Shown: positions 16,036 through 23,728 of the stretch, piece after piece
Position numbering within the stretch: position 1 is the first letter of the stretch
Layout of the letters: every line of letters begins with the position of its first letter
From: Streptomyces griseosporeus
GTDB lineage: Bacteria > Actinomycetota > Actinomycetes > Streptomycetales > Streptomycetaceae
DNA length: 64,000 nucleotides
Direction: 5' to 3'
Assembly (NCBI RefSeq): GCF_014656055.1
Contig: NZ_BNBR01000003.1
Span: 928,482-992,481, forward strand
The notes under the pieces: generated by a model
What the model saw: only the letters and a program-made list of their open reading frames with translations
Databases searched by the model: none
Told to the model about the DNA's origin: nothing
Program-made: the position numbers and the translations under genes

Positions 16036-16713
16036 GTGCCTTCCCTGTTGCTGATCGAGGACGACGACGCCATCCGTACGGCCCTGGAGCTCTCACTGAC
16101 GCGCCAGGGACACCGTGTGGCGACCGCTGCCAGCGGTGAGGACGGTCTGAAGCTCCTGCGGGAGCAGCGACCGGATCTGATCGTGCTGGACGTGATGCTG
16201 CCCGGCATCGACGGTTTCGAGGTGTGCCGGCGCATCCGGCGCACCGACCAGCTGCCGATCATCCTGCTGACCGCGCGCAGCGACGACATCGACGTCGTGG
16301 TCGGGCTGGAGTCCGGGGCCGACGACTATGTCGTCAAACCGGTGCAGGGGCGGGTGCTCGACGCCCGGATCCGGGCCGTGCTGCGCCGCGGCGAACGCGA
16401 GTCGAACGACGCGGCGAGCTTCGGCAGCCTGGTGATCGACCGGGCCGCGATGACCGTGACGAAGAACGGGGAGGATCTTCAGCTCACGCCGACCGAGCTG
16501 AGGCTGCTGCTCGAACTGAGCCGGCGGCCGGGGCAGGCGCTCTCCCGCCAGCAGCTGCTGCGCCTGGTCTGGGAGCACGACTACCTGGGTGACTCCCGGC
16601 TGGTGGACGCGTGCGTCCAGCGCCTGCGCGCCAAGGTGGAGGACGTGCCCTCGTCCCCGACGCTGATCCGTACCGTGCGTGGTGTCGGCTACCGCCTGGA
16701 TCCGCCTCAGTGA
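16036..16713 (+). CDS. afsQ1: Two-component response regulator AfsQ1
   Basis: An OmpR-type response regulator of 225 aa, the known AfsQ1 length. The receiver domain occupies residues 1-~118 with the acidic pocket IEDDDAIR, phospho-Asp at about residue 52 (VLDVMLPGIDGFE), Thr in LLTARS and Lys in VVKPVQG. The DNA-binding winged helix follows (LTPTELRLLLELSRRPGQAL to TVRGVGYRLD). The GTG start has no ribosome site, but a -10-like CAGAAT ends 6 nt upstream, so the mRNA is probably leaderless. It is translationally coupled to afsQ2 by a 4-nt overlap. In S. coelicolor it controls antibiotic genes and nitrogen metabolism. Confidence 0.93.
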   Translation: MPSLLLIEDDDAIRTALELSLTRQGHRVATAASGEDGLKLLREQRPDLIVLDVMLPGIDGFEVCRRIRRTDQLPIILLTARSDDIDVVVGLESGADDYVVKPVQGRVLDARIRAVLRRGERESNDAASFGSLVIDRAAMTVTKNGEDLQLTPTELRLLLELSRRPGQALSRQQLLRLVWEHDYLGDSRLVDACVQRLRAKVEDVPSSPTLIRTVRGVGYRLDPPQ

Positions 16714-18275
16714 CGACACGGCAAGGGGGTTTCCGCGGCTGGGCCGCGGATCGCAAGAGGGGTCTGTCGCGGCTGCGCTTCACCAGCCTGCGACTGCGGC
16801 TGGTCGTCGTGTTCGGCCTGGTGGCGCTGACGGCCGCCGTGTCGGCGTCCGGGATCGCCTACTGGCTGAACCGGGAGGCCGTGCTCACCCGCACCCAGGA
16901 CGCGGTGCTGCGTGACTTCCAGCAGGAGATGCAGAACCGGGCGGGCGCGCTGCCCGAGCACCCCTCGCAGGACGAGCTGCAGCACACCGCCGGGCAGATG
17001 GCCAACAGCAGCCAGCGGTTCAGCGTGCTGCTGGTCGCGCAGGACGCGAGCGGCAAGACGGTGTACGGCAACTCCGGCGGCCTGAACGGCTTCGCGCTGC
17101 GGGACGTGCCGGTGTCGCTGCGCGAGGCGGTGAACCGGCAGCAGAAGGTCACCTCCGCCAACAAGTCGCCGTACCACCTGTACTGGCAGCGGGTGGTGGA
17201 CGACGGCACGCCGTATCTGGTGGCCGGGACGAAGGTGATCGGGGGCGGTCCCACCGGCTACATGCTCAAGTCGCTGGAGCCGGAGGCGAAGGACCTCAAC
17301 TCGCTGGCCTGGTCGCTGGGCATCGCCACGGGCCTGGCTCTGATCGGCGCCGCGCTGCTCGCGCAGGCCGCCGCGACGACCGTGCTGAAGCCGGTGCACC
17401 GGCTCGGCATCGCCGCCCGCCGGCTGGGCGAGGGCAAGCTGGACACGCGGCTGCGCGTGTCGGGCACGGACGAACTCGCCGATCTGTCGCGGACGTTCAA
17501 CAACGCGGCGGAGGCCCTGGAGAAGCGGGTCGCGGACATGGCGGCCCGGGACGATGCCTCCCGGCGTTTCGTGGCCGACATGAGCCACGAGCTGCGCACC
17601 CCGCTCACCGCGATCACGGCCGTGACGGAGGTGCTGGAGGAGGAGCTGGAGTCGGAGGCGGGCGGCATCGACCCGATGATCGAGCCGGCCGTACGGCTGG
17701 TGGTCAGCGAGACGCGCCGGCTGAACGACCTGGTCGAGAACCTGATGGAGGTCACCCGCTTCGACGCGGGCACCGCCCGGCTGGTCCTGGACGACGTCGA
17801 CGTGGCCGACCAGATCACCGCCTGCATCGACGCGCGGGCCTGGCTGGACGCGGTCGAGCTGGACGCCGAGCGCGGCATCCACGCCTATCTGGACCCGCGC
17901 CGCCTGGACGTCATCCTCGCCAACCTGATCGGCAACGCGCTCAAGCACGGCGGGTCGCCGGTACGGGTGTCGGTGCGCGAGTCGGACGACTCGGTGGTGA
18001 TCGCGGTCCGCGACCACGGGCCTGGCATCCCCGAGGACGTCCTGCCGCACGTCTTCGACCGCTTCTACAAGGCGAGCGCCTCCCGCCCCCGTTCCGAGGG
18101 CAGCGGCCTCGGCCTGTCCATCGCCCTGGAGAACGCGCACATCCACGGCGGCGACATCACTGCCGCCAACTCCCCCGAGGGCGGCGCGGTGTTCACGCTG
18201 CGGCTGCCGCGGGACGCGTCCGAGCTGGCGCGGAAGTCCGACGAGGGGGAGACATCCGAGGGGGAAGCCACGTGA
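16710..18275 (+). CDS. afsQ2: Sensor histidine kinase AfsQ2
   Basis: A 521-aa membrane sensor kinase partnered with AfsQ1. The first membrane helix is near residues 30-50 (LRLVVVFGLVALTAAVSASG). An extracytoplasmic sensor region of ~150 residues follows, then a second helix (LAWSLGIATGLALIGAALL) and a HAMP segment (LKPVHRLGIAARRLGEGKLD). The phospho-acceptor is His293 in DMSHELRTPLTA. The ATPase domain has the N-box LIGNALKHGG, G1 DHGPGIP and G2 GSGLGLSI. The GTG overlaps the afsQ1 stop (GTGA), so expression is coupled. The next gene, a lipoprotein, overlaps in the same way and may take part in sensing. Confidence 0.93.
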   Translation: MTTRQGGFRGWAADRKRGLSRLRFTSLRLRLVVVFGLVALTAAVSASGIAYWLNREAVLTRTQDAVLRDFQQEMQNRAGALPEHPSQDELQHTAGQMANSSQRFSVLLVAQDASGKTVYGNSGGLNGFALRDVPVSLREAVNRQQKVTSANKSPYHLYWQRVVDDGTPYLVAGTKVIGGGPTGYMLKSLEPEAKDLNSLAWSLGIATGLALIGAALLAQAAATTVLKPVHRLGIAARRLGEGKLDTRLRVSGTDELADLSRTFNNAAEALEKRVADMAARDDASRRFVADMSHELRTPLTAITAVTEVLEEELESEAGGIDPMIEPAVRLVVSETRRLNDLVENLMEVTRFDAGTARLVLDDVDVADQITACIDARAWLDAVELDAERGIHAYLDPRRLDVILANLIGNALKHGGSPVRVSVRESDDSVVIAVRDHGPGIPEDVLPHVFDRFYKASASRPRSEGSGLGLSIALENAHIHGGDITAANSPEGGAVFTLRLPRDASELARKSDEGETSEGEAT

Positions 18276-18874
18276 CCGTCAAACGCCTGCTCGCGCTCCC
18301 GCTGCTGGGCGTGGTGCTGGCCGGGTGCGGCATCCGCGCCACGGAGGTCCCGACCGACTTCGGGGCGGCACCCTCCCGGGTGCGCTGTTCGCTCGCCGAG
18401 CCGGACGTCTCCCCGCAGGCCGCGCGCGGGGTGCCGGTGCAGGTGTTCCTGCTGTGCGGCTCGTCGCTGGTGGCCGTGGACCGGTCGGTACGGGTCCCGG
18501 AGGGCGCGCCGGACTCCCAGCGCCGGGTCCTCGTCGCCCAGGGCCTGCTGGACGAGCTGGCGCAGACGCCGTCGGCGGCGGAGAAGGAGGCCGGCTACAC
18601 GACCGACGTGCGCGGCGGCATGACGGTGCGGGGGCCCGGTCCGCGCGACCCCGACGACGCCCTGCGTCTGAGCACCTCCCCCGGTGACCTGACCTCGTAC
18701 GCCCTCGCGCAGCTCGTGTGCACCTTCTCCGACTCGGCGGCGGCCGAGGGCGACGGCTCGGTCGTCCTGGGCGGCCCGACGGGCCCGCTGCGCCGCTACG
18801 AGTGCACGGACGAGGTCCGCACCCGCCCCGGCACGAAGGAGCCGCCGTCGACGGAGGTGGGGGCGGGGGGCTGA
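18272..18874 (+). CDS. Lipoprotein of the afsQ operon
   Basis: A 200-aa protein with a lipoprotein signal: basic N-terminus, hydrophobic core and lipobox VLAGCG, acylated at about Cys19. The mature part has a conserved Cys pattern (VRCSLAE, LLCGSS, LVCTF, YECTD) suggesting two disulfides. It also resembles the GerMN-like domain of LpqB-type lipoproteins in places (VQVFLLCGSSLVAVDR, RVLVAQGLLDEL). The GTG overlaps the afsQ2 stop by 4 nt. This arrangement, response regulator, kinase, lipoprotein, suggests an accessory for signal perception at the cell surface. That role is inferred from position. Confidence 0.8.
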   Translation: MTVKRLLALPLLGVVLAGCGIRATEVPTDFGAAPSRVRCSLAEPDVSPQAARGVPVQVFLLCGSSLVAVDRSVRVPEGAPDSQRRVLVAQGLLDELAQTPSAAEKEAGYTTDVRGGMTVRGPGPRDPDDALRLSTSPGDLTSYALAQLVCTFSDSAAAEGDGSVVLGGPTGPLRRYECTDEVRTRPGTKEPPSTEVGAGG

Positions 18875-18904
18875 CCCCTCCGCGGGCACGGGAGGCCCGC
18901 CAAG

Positions 18905-19029
18905 GGTGCGGGAGGCCGGGACAGCGGTGCGGGAGGCGCGGGCAGGGGTGCGGAAGGCCCGGGCAGGGGTGCGGAAGGCTTGGACAGCGGTGCGGGGGCC
19001 CGGAAAGGGGTTCGGGAGGCCCGGTCACG
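18905..19029 (+). repeat. 21-bp tandem repeat (about six units)
   Basis: Units of the form GGTGCGGGAGGC-N9 start at 18905, 18926, 18947, 18968 and 18989, with a degraded sixth at 19009. Two copies of a different short element, GGCCCGGTCACGGC, follow. It fills the 311-bp gap between the afsQ lipoprotein gene and the VanZ gene. The 21-bp period keeps a reading frame open, but there is no ribosome site or protein-like composition, so I do not call a gene. Confidence 0.8.
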
Positions 19030-19185
19030 GCTGCCCGGCAGGCCCGGTCACGGCGACCCGGCGGGCCCGGGCGGGCCGCTCTCCCCTCTGTCGGCGGTCG
19101 CCGGTGTGGCGGACGCCTCACGGGGATATCGGCTGTCCGCGCGGAAGCCGGAACCGTTCCCGCCGGGCGTGGCGTCTTGGGGGGC

Positions 19186-19767
19186 GTGCAGCGTGAAGGC
19201 TCCATCGGCGGCAACGCCGTTCTCCGCATCCGGCTGACGGGAGGCGTCCTCCTCGTCGCGCACCTCGCATTCGTCGCCTGGTTCACGCTGCGACCCCTGG
19301 ACGTCCCCTGGGTGATGCCGGCCAATCTGCGTCCCTTCGCCGGGATCCGCGCCGACCTGGCGCTGGGCTGGCCCGAGGCGGCGCGCCGGATCGGCGCGGG
19401 TCTGGCGCTGCTGGCGCCGCTCGGGGTCCTGCTCCCGCTGGCGCACGGCCGGCTCGCGGTCTCCCGGCTGGGTTCCCTGCTGCGGACCGTCGCCGCGGGC
19501 ACGCTGCTCTCGCTGGGCATCGAGCTGCTCCAGACGGGGGTCCCCGGTCAGGTGGTGGACGTCGACTCGCTCCTCCTCAACGCCGTCGGCGTGGCCCTGG
19601 CGCATCTGGCGGTGGTCCCGGCGGCCCGCGCGTGGCTCCGCCGCAGGAACGAGCCCGCCGAGCACGCCGCACCCCGCTGGGAGGAGCCGGCTCAGGGTCG
19701 GACCCCGACGATTCCCAGGGTCGGGATCGCCCCGTGGAGCGACGCTTCGTCCTCTTCGTCCCCGTAG
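19186..19767 (+). CDS. VanZ-family membrane protein
   Basis: A 193-aa protein with four predicted membrane helices and the VanZ-type order: LVAHLAFVAWFTLRP, a loop with NLRPFAGI, a helix ending LGVLLPL, the GIELLQTGVPG segment, and VDVDSLLLNAVGVALAHL. VanZ family proteins are small membrane proteins, some giving low-level teicoplanin resistance; most are uncharacterised. The charged C-terminal tail is cytoplasmic. The GTG start is a best guess, since a G-rich run just upstream is too close to be a standard ribosome site. Confidence 0.78.
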   Translation: MQREGSIGGNAVLRIRLTGGVLLVAHLAFVAWFTLRPLDVPWVMPANLRPFAGIRADLALGWPEAARRIGAGLALLAPLGVLLPLAHGRLAVSRLGSLLRTVAAGTLLSLGIELLQTGVPGQVVDVDSLLLNAVGVALAHLAVVPAARAWLRRRNEPAEHAAPRWEEPAQGRTPTIPRVGIAPWSDASSSSSP

Positions 19768-19848
19768 CGTGGACGGCAGATGGGTACCCGGCCGGCCGCA
19801 ACGGCAGGCCGTGAGGGCCCACCGGCCAATCCACCGACGGGAGTTTCC

Positions 19849-20049
19849 ATGTCCAGCCTCGCCCGCCCCACCCAAGGCCGCATGATCGGCGGCGTGTGCG
19901 CCGCGCTGGCCCGGCGCTTCGGTACGTCCGCGACGACGATGCGGGTGATCTTCCTGCTGTCGTGTCTGCTGCCCGGCCCGCAGTTCGTGCTGTACATCGC
20001 GCTGTGGCTCCTCCTGCCGTCGGAGGACAAGGCCCGCACGGCCTGGTGA
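19849..20049 (+). CDS. Small PspC-domain membrane protein
   Basis: Only 66 aa and almost entirely a PspC domain: GRMIGGVCAALARRFGTSAT, then MRVIFLLSCLLPGPQFVLYI forming a membrane helix, then ALWLLLPSED. PspC-domain proteins act in membrane-stress responses. Single-domain versions are frequent in actinobacteria and are sometimes linked to two-component systems. A GGGAG sits 5 nt before the ATG. It may form a transcription unit with the VanZ gene (81-nt gap). A long hairpin follows. Confidence 0.85.
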   Translation: MSSLARPTQGRMIGGVCAALARRFGTSATTMRVIFLLSCLLPGPQFVLYIALWLLLPSEDKARTAW

Positions 20050-20062
20050 CCGCGGGCGGACA

Positions 20063-20109
20063 CGCCGGCGGGGCGCATCCCGGGTGAGAAGGGATGCGCC
20101 CCGCCGGCG
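20063..20109. terminator. Bidirectional terminator
   Basis: A perfect 19-bp stem (arms 20063-20081 and 20091-20109) with a 9-nt loop between convergent pspC and the secreted-protein gene. Confidence 0.88.
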
Positions 20110-20130
20110 CGTGCAGGGCGGTACGGCCGC

Positions 20131-20490
20131 TCAGCCGCCCAGCGGCAGCCCGTTGAGGCCGACACCCTTGGTGGGCAGCAGGTTCCCCACCGGCAGACCG
20201 CCGAGGAGCCCGGCGACCGGGGCGGTCGGGCCGCCGGCGAGCGCCTGCTGCGCGGCCGGCTGCGCGGCGGTGAGGCTCGATCCGGCCGCGGACTTGCCCT
20301 GGGTCAGCGCCTCGGCGGCACCCGGCAGCGTCGTGACGATGTTCTCCGCCGGCAGGGTGCGGGTGACACCGTCCAGCGCCTGGCCGGCGTCGGGGACGGC
20401 GGGGGCGGCGCTGGCGGCGCCGGCACCCGCGGCGGCGAAGGCGGCACCGAGGGCGGCGACACCGAGGGTCTTGGCAGCAGACTGCTTCAT
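20131..20490 (-). CDS. Small secreted protein of unknown function
   Basis: A 119-aa protein with a Sec signal (MKQSAAKTLGVAALGAAFAA, cleavage near GAASAA). The mature part is Ala/Gly/Leu-rich with PVAGLLGGLPVGNLLPTKG and a C-terminal LNGLPLGG; no Cys. The start has AGGA upstream at good spacing. Composition and tail resemble the secreted protein at 13,667-14,095, suggesting the same loose family of abundant Streptomyces secreted proteins. No function assigned. Confidence 0.75.
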   Translation of the reverse strand: MKQSAAKTLGVAALGAAFAAAGAGAASAAPAVPDAGQALDGVTRTLPAENIVTTLPGAAEALTQGKSAAGSSLTAAQPAAQQALAGGPTAPVAGLLGGLPVGNLLPTKGVGLNGLPLGG

Positions 20491-20574
20491 GAAATGAGTC
20501 CTCGTAACGGAAACGACGGGGATATGAGCGGTCCACGACCGTAAACATGCCGAGGCACCCGCCGCAAACATCGA

Positions 20575-20607
20575 AATGCGGACGGGTTGTGAATGCCCGT
20601 CCGCATT
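20575..20607 (-). terminator. Terminator after add
   Basis: A 12-bp perfect stem (AATGCGGACGGG and its complement) with a 9-nt loop, starting 23 nt after the leftward add stop. The surrounding 139-bp gap otherwise holds only the secreted-protein promoter. Confidence 0.75.
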
Positions 20608-20629
20608 CCGCGCACGCGTATTCCCGTAC

Positions 20630-21793
20630 TCAGCCCTCCGTGTCCGCAGAACCGCTGGTCGAGGCGGTCTGCTGGAACAGCCATTCGGACTTGAGTTCCG
20701 CGTACCCGGGCTTGATGACGTCATTGATCATCGCGAGTCGTTCATCGAAAGGAATGAACGCTGATTTCATCGCATTGACGGAGAACCACTGCAGGTCGTC
20801 GAGCGTGTAACCGAACGCCTCGACCAGGTGCTCGAATTCCCGGCTCATGCTGGTGTGGGACATCAGCCGGTTGTCGGTGTTCACCGTGGCCCGGAAGTGC
20901 AGCCGGCGCAGCAGCCCGATGGGGTGCTCGGCGTACGACGCGGCGGCGCCGGTCTGGAGGTTGGAGCTGGGGCACAGCTCCAGCGGGACGCGCTTGTCGC
21001 GGACGTAGGAGGCGAGCCGGCCGAGCCGCACGGTGCCGTCCTCGCGTACCTCGATGTCGTCGATGATGCGCACCCCGTGCCCGAGCCGGTCGGCGCCGCA
21101 CCACTGGAGGGCCTGCCAGATGGAGGGCAGCCCGAAGGCCTCACCGGCGTGGATGGTGAAGTGGTTGTTCTCCCGCTTGAGGTATTCGAAGGCGTCCAGG
21201 TGCCGGGTGGGCGGGTAGCCGGCCTCGGCGCCCGCGATGTCGAAGCCGACGACGCCCGCGTCCCGGTAGGCGTTGGCGAGTTCGGCGATCTCCAGGGAGC
21301 GGGCGGCGTGCCGCATGGCGGTCAGCAGGGCGCCGAGGCGGATGCGGTGGCCGTTCTCCCGGGCTTGCCGCTCGCCCTGCCGGAAGCCCTCGTTGACGGC
21401 CTCGACGACCTCCTGCAGGGTCAGGCCCTGGGCGAGGTGCTGTTCGGGGGCGTAGCGCACCTCGGCGTAGACGACGCCGTCCTCGGCGAGGTCCAGGGCG
21501 CACTCGCGGGCGACCCGGACGAGGGCGTCGCGGGTCTGCATGACGCCGACGGTGTGGGAGAAGGTCTCCAGGTACCGTTCCAGGGATCCGGAGTCGGCGG
21601 CCTCGCGGAACCACAGGGCGAGCTTGTCGGGGTCGGTGTCGGGGAGTTGGTCGTACCCGCTGTCGCGGGCGAGCTCGACGACGGTGGCGGGACGCAGGCC
21701 GCCGTCGAGGTGGTCGTGCAGCAGAACCTTGGGCGCCCGGCGGATCTGGTCCGGGGTGGGCGTGGTGCCCGTCCGAATGGTCTGGCTCGTCAT
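20630..21793 (-). CDS. add: Adenosine deaminase
   Basis: A 387-aa zinc enzyme that deaminates (deoxy)adenosine to (deoxy)inosine, which the phosphorylase encoded at 5,333 can use. Zinc and catalytic residues are visible in order: His26/His28 in LLHDHLDGG, the His and Glu of FTIHAGEAF, the catalytic His in DRLGHGVRI, and the Asp of VNTDNRLM. Length is normal for bacterial enzymes. The ATG at 21793 is preceded by a -10-like TACAGT 6 nt upstream, so it is probably leaderless. The nucleoside palindrome sits just before that -10. Longer upstream starts would run through the operator. Confidence 0.93.
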   Translation of the reverse strand: MTSQTIRTGTTPTPDQIRRAPKVLLHDHLDGGLRPATVVELARDSGYDQLPDTDPDKLALWFREAADSGSLERYLETFSHTVGVMQTRDALVRVARECALDLAEDGVVYAEVRYAPEQHLAQGLTLQEVVEAVNEGFRQGERQARENGHRIRLGALLTAMRHAARSLEIAELANAYRDAGVVGFDIAGAEAGYPPTRHLDAFEYLKRENNHFTIHAGEAFGLPSIWQALQWCGADRLGHGVRIIDDIEVREDGTVRLGRLASYVRDKRVPLELCPSSNLQTGAAASYAEHPIGLLRRLHFRATVNTDNRLMSHTSMSREFEHLVEAFGYTLDDLQWFSVNAMKSAFIPFDERLAMINDVIKPGYAELKSEWLFQQTASTSGSADTEG

Positions 21794-21809
21794 CTCCGCA
21801 CTGTAACTC

Positions 21810-21821
21810 CTACGCGCGTAG
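21810..21821. promoter_or_regulatory. Nucleoside-regulon palindrome upstream of add
   Basis: Perfect CTACGCGCGTAG. On the add strand the -10-like TACAGT (21805-21800) begins 4 nt after it and the ATG follows 6 nt later. Third perfect copy in the window. Confidence 0.75.
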
Positions 21822-21906
21822 ACAGCCCGGCACGCGCATCCGTCGATACGCAACGGTGACCCTACGGACGGGTGGCGTACACCCGCGCTTCTGACACTGT
21901 TCTGTC

Positions 21907-22668
21907 ATGGCACAGCAAGCGACGCCGCTTCGTACGGCCCGGCTGGGGCGGGCAGTTGGACAGGAGCCGACGACGGTCAGCGGGGCGGTGCTGCTGCTGC
22001 CCGGCGGTGACGAGATGTCCGCCCGCAGACCCTCTCCCCTGCTCGCCGCGGCCTCCGTCCGCGCACTGGGGCGGCGGCTGGCGCGGGCGGGCCGCGCGGA
22101 GGGGCTGGCGGTGCACGTCGTGCACTACCGGTGCCGCGGCTGGAACGGCAGCGACGCCAACCTGGCCTGCGACGCGGCCTGGGCGGCCGACGAGATCGTA
22201 CGCCGCCACGGGGACGTCCCCGTCTGCCTCGCCGGGCTGGACATGGGCGCCCGGGCCGCGCTGCACGCGGGCGGCCACGAGGCCGTCAACTCCGTCCTGG
22301 CGATCGCCCCCTGGCTGCCGGAGGAGGACGTCGCGGCACCACCCGAACCGGTGAAACAGCTGGTGGGCCGGCAGGTGCTGATGGTGCACGGCACGAACGA
22401 CGAGCGCACCGACCCGGAGCTGTCGTTCCGGCTGGCGGTGCGGGCGAAGAAGGCGAACCGGCAGGTGTGCCGGTTCGAAGTGCACTCGGACCGGCACCGG
22501 TTGCAGCAGTATCGCGACGAAGTCCTCGCTCTGGCCGAGGACTTCGTCATGGGGGCGCTGTTCGGGCACGCCTTCTCCCGGCCGGTCGTGGACGCCTTCG
22601 CGGCGCCGCCGCCCATAGGACTGCGGATGCCGCTGGCCTCCGGGTTCGGCAGGTCACTGCGGCGGTGA
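21907..22668 (+). CDS. Alpha/beta-hydrolase-like protein with Asp at the nucleophile elbow
   Basis: A 253-aa protein with an alpha/beta-hydrolase fold: VLLLPGGDEM oxyanion region, elbow CLAGLDMGARAAL, acid loop MVHGTNDERTDP, and His in the FEVHSDRHRL stretch. The nucleophile is normally Ser; here residue ~112 is Asp (G-L-D-M-G). That occurs in dehalogenases and epoxide hydrolases, but the overall protein resembles the dienelactone-hydrolase/esterase type. It may be an atypical hydrolase or a non-catalytic member; the sequence alone cannot decide. It diverges from add across a 113-bp spacer. Confidence 0.65.
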   Translation: MAQQATPLRTARLGRAVGQEPTTVSGAVLLLPGGDEMSARRPSPLLAAASVRALGRRLARAGRAEGLAVHVVHYRCRGWNGSDANLACDAAWAADEIVRRHGDVPVCLAGLDMGARAALHAGGHEAVNSVLAIAPWLPEEDVAAPPEPVKQLVGRQVLMVHGTNDERTDPELSFRLAVRAKKANRQVCRFEVHSDRHRLQQYRDEVLALAEDFVMGALFGHAFSRPVVDAFAAPPPIGLRMPLASGFGRSLRR

Positions 22669-22714
22669 GGCGGGGGCGGCCCGCGACGGAAGGGCCGGGT
22701 GCCGCCCGCGGCGG

Positions 22715-23608
22715 TCAGGGCAGCAGGCTGCCCCTCCTCGACAGCAGGAACTTCTTGAACGCCGCCACCGGCGGTGTGTCCGGGTGCCCGGCCCGCCAGG
22801 CCACGCCGATCTCGCGGACCGCCCGCGGGGCCGTGACCGTCAGCTCCACCACGCCCGGGCGCGGGACGGTGGGCGGCGGCAGCAGGGCGACCCCCAGGCC
22901 CGCCGCGACCAGGCCCCTGAGGGTCTCCGCCTCCTCGCCCTCGAAGGCCACCCGGGGCTTGAACCCGGCCTCCTGGCACAGGTCGTCGGTGATGCGCCGC
23001 AGGCCGTAGCCCGGCTCCAGGGTCACGAACGTCTCGTCGGCGGCCTCCGCGAGGCGGACCCGGCGCCGGGCGGCGAGGCGGTGGTCGGCGGGCACGACGA
23101 GGCGCAGCTTCTGCTCGTCGAGGCGGCGGGCCACCAGGTCCTGGGCGTCGGGGACCGGGGAGGTCAGGCACAGGTCGAGTTCGCCGGCGCGCAGCCCCTC
23201 CAGCATCGCCTCGCCGTGGTTCTGGACGAGGCTGAAGCGGACCCGGGGATGGCCGGCGCGGAAGGCATGGAGCAGGCCGGGGACGGTCTCGGCGCCCATG
23301 GTGTGCAGGAACCCGAACGCGACCTTGCCGGTGGCCGGGTCGGCGTCCGCGCGGACCTCCTCGGCGGCCCGCCCGATCTCCGCGAGGGCGCGTTCGACGG
23401 AGGTGAGGAAGGTGCGGCCGGCCGGGGTGAGGGAGACGGTGCGGCCCCGCCGGGCGAACAGGTCGACGCCGAGGTCCTGTTCGAGACGGACCATGGCGCG
23501 GGAGAGGGTCGACTGGGGGACGTTCAGCTCCTGCGCGGCCCGGGTCACGTGCTCGGTGCGGGCCACCCCGGCGAAGTACGCGAGGCGTGGCGCGAGCGAC
23601 ATCACCAT
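22715..23608 (-). CDS. LysR-family transcriptional regulator
   Basis: About 297 aa. The N-terminal helix-turn-helix reads RTEHVTRAAQELNVPQSTLS then LEQDLGVDLFARRGRTVSLT. The C-terminal co-inducer domain starts GKVAFGFLHTMGAETVPGLL. It is divergent from an MFS exporter gene, the usual LysR-target layout, so it probably controls that exporter. The start at 23608 is taken because AGAAG precedes it; an ATG at 23665 would add 19 residues but has no ribosome site. The effector cannot be deduced. Confidence 0.85.
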   Translation of the reverse strand: MVMSLAPRLAYFAGVARTEHVTRAAQELNVPQSTLSRAMVRLEQDLGVDLFARRGRTVSLTPAGRTFLTSVERALAEIGRAAEEVRADADPATGKVAFGFLHTMGAETVPGLLHAFRAGHPRVRFSLVQNHGEAMLEGLRAGELDLCLTSPVPDAQDLVARRLDEQKLRLVVPADHRLAARRRVRLAEAADETFVTLEPGYGLRRITDDLCQEAGFKPRVAFEGEEAETLRGLVAAGLGVALLPPPTVPRPGVVELTVTAPRAVREIGVAWRAGHPDTPPVAAFKKFLLSRRGSLLP

Positions 23609-23728
23609 GTCTTCTGTGTCACCGGTCCGTGACAGTCGCGGCTGTGACCTCTGCTGATGCACCATGGGAACGATTATCGCCAGTCCGTGCATTGGACGCA
23701 TGAGCCGGGGCGTCCGTACGTTCGAGGC

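Noticed and set aside
18906..19196. Possible repeat peptide (AGVRKAR-type) encoded by the 21-bp array
   Set aside because: No ribosome site or promoter; composition is explained by the repeat; no homologous protein recalled.
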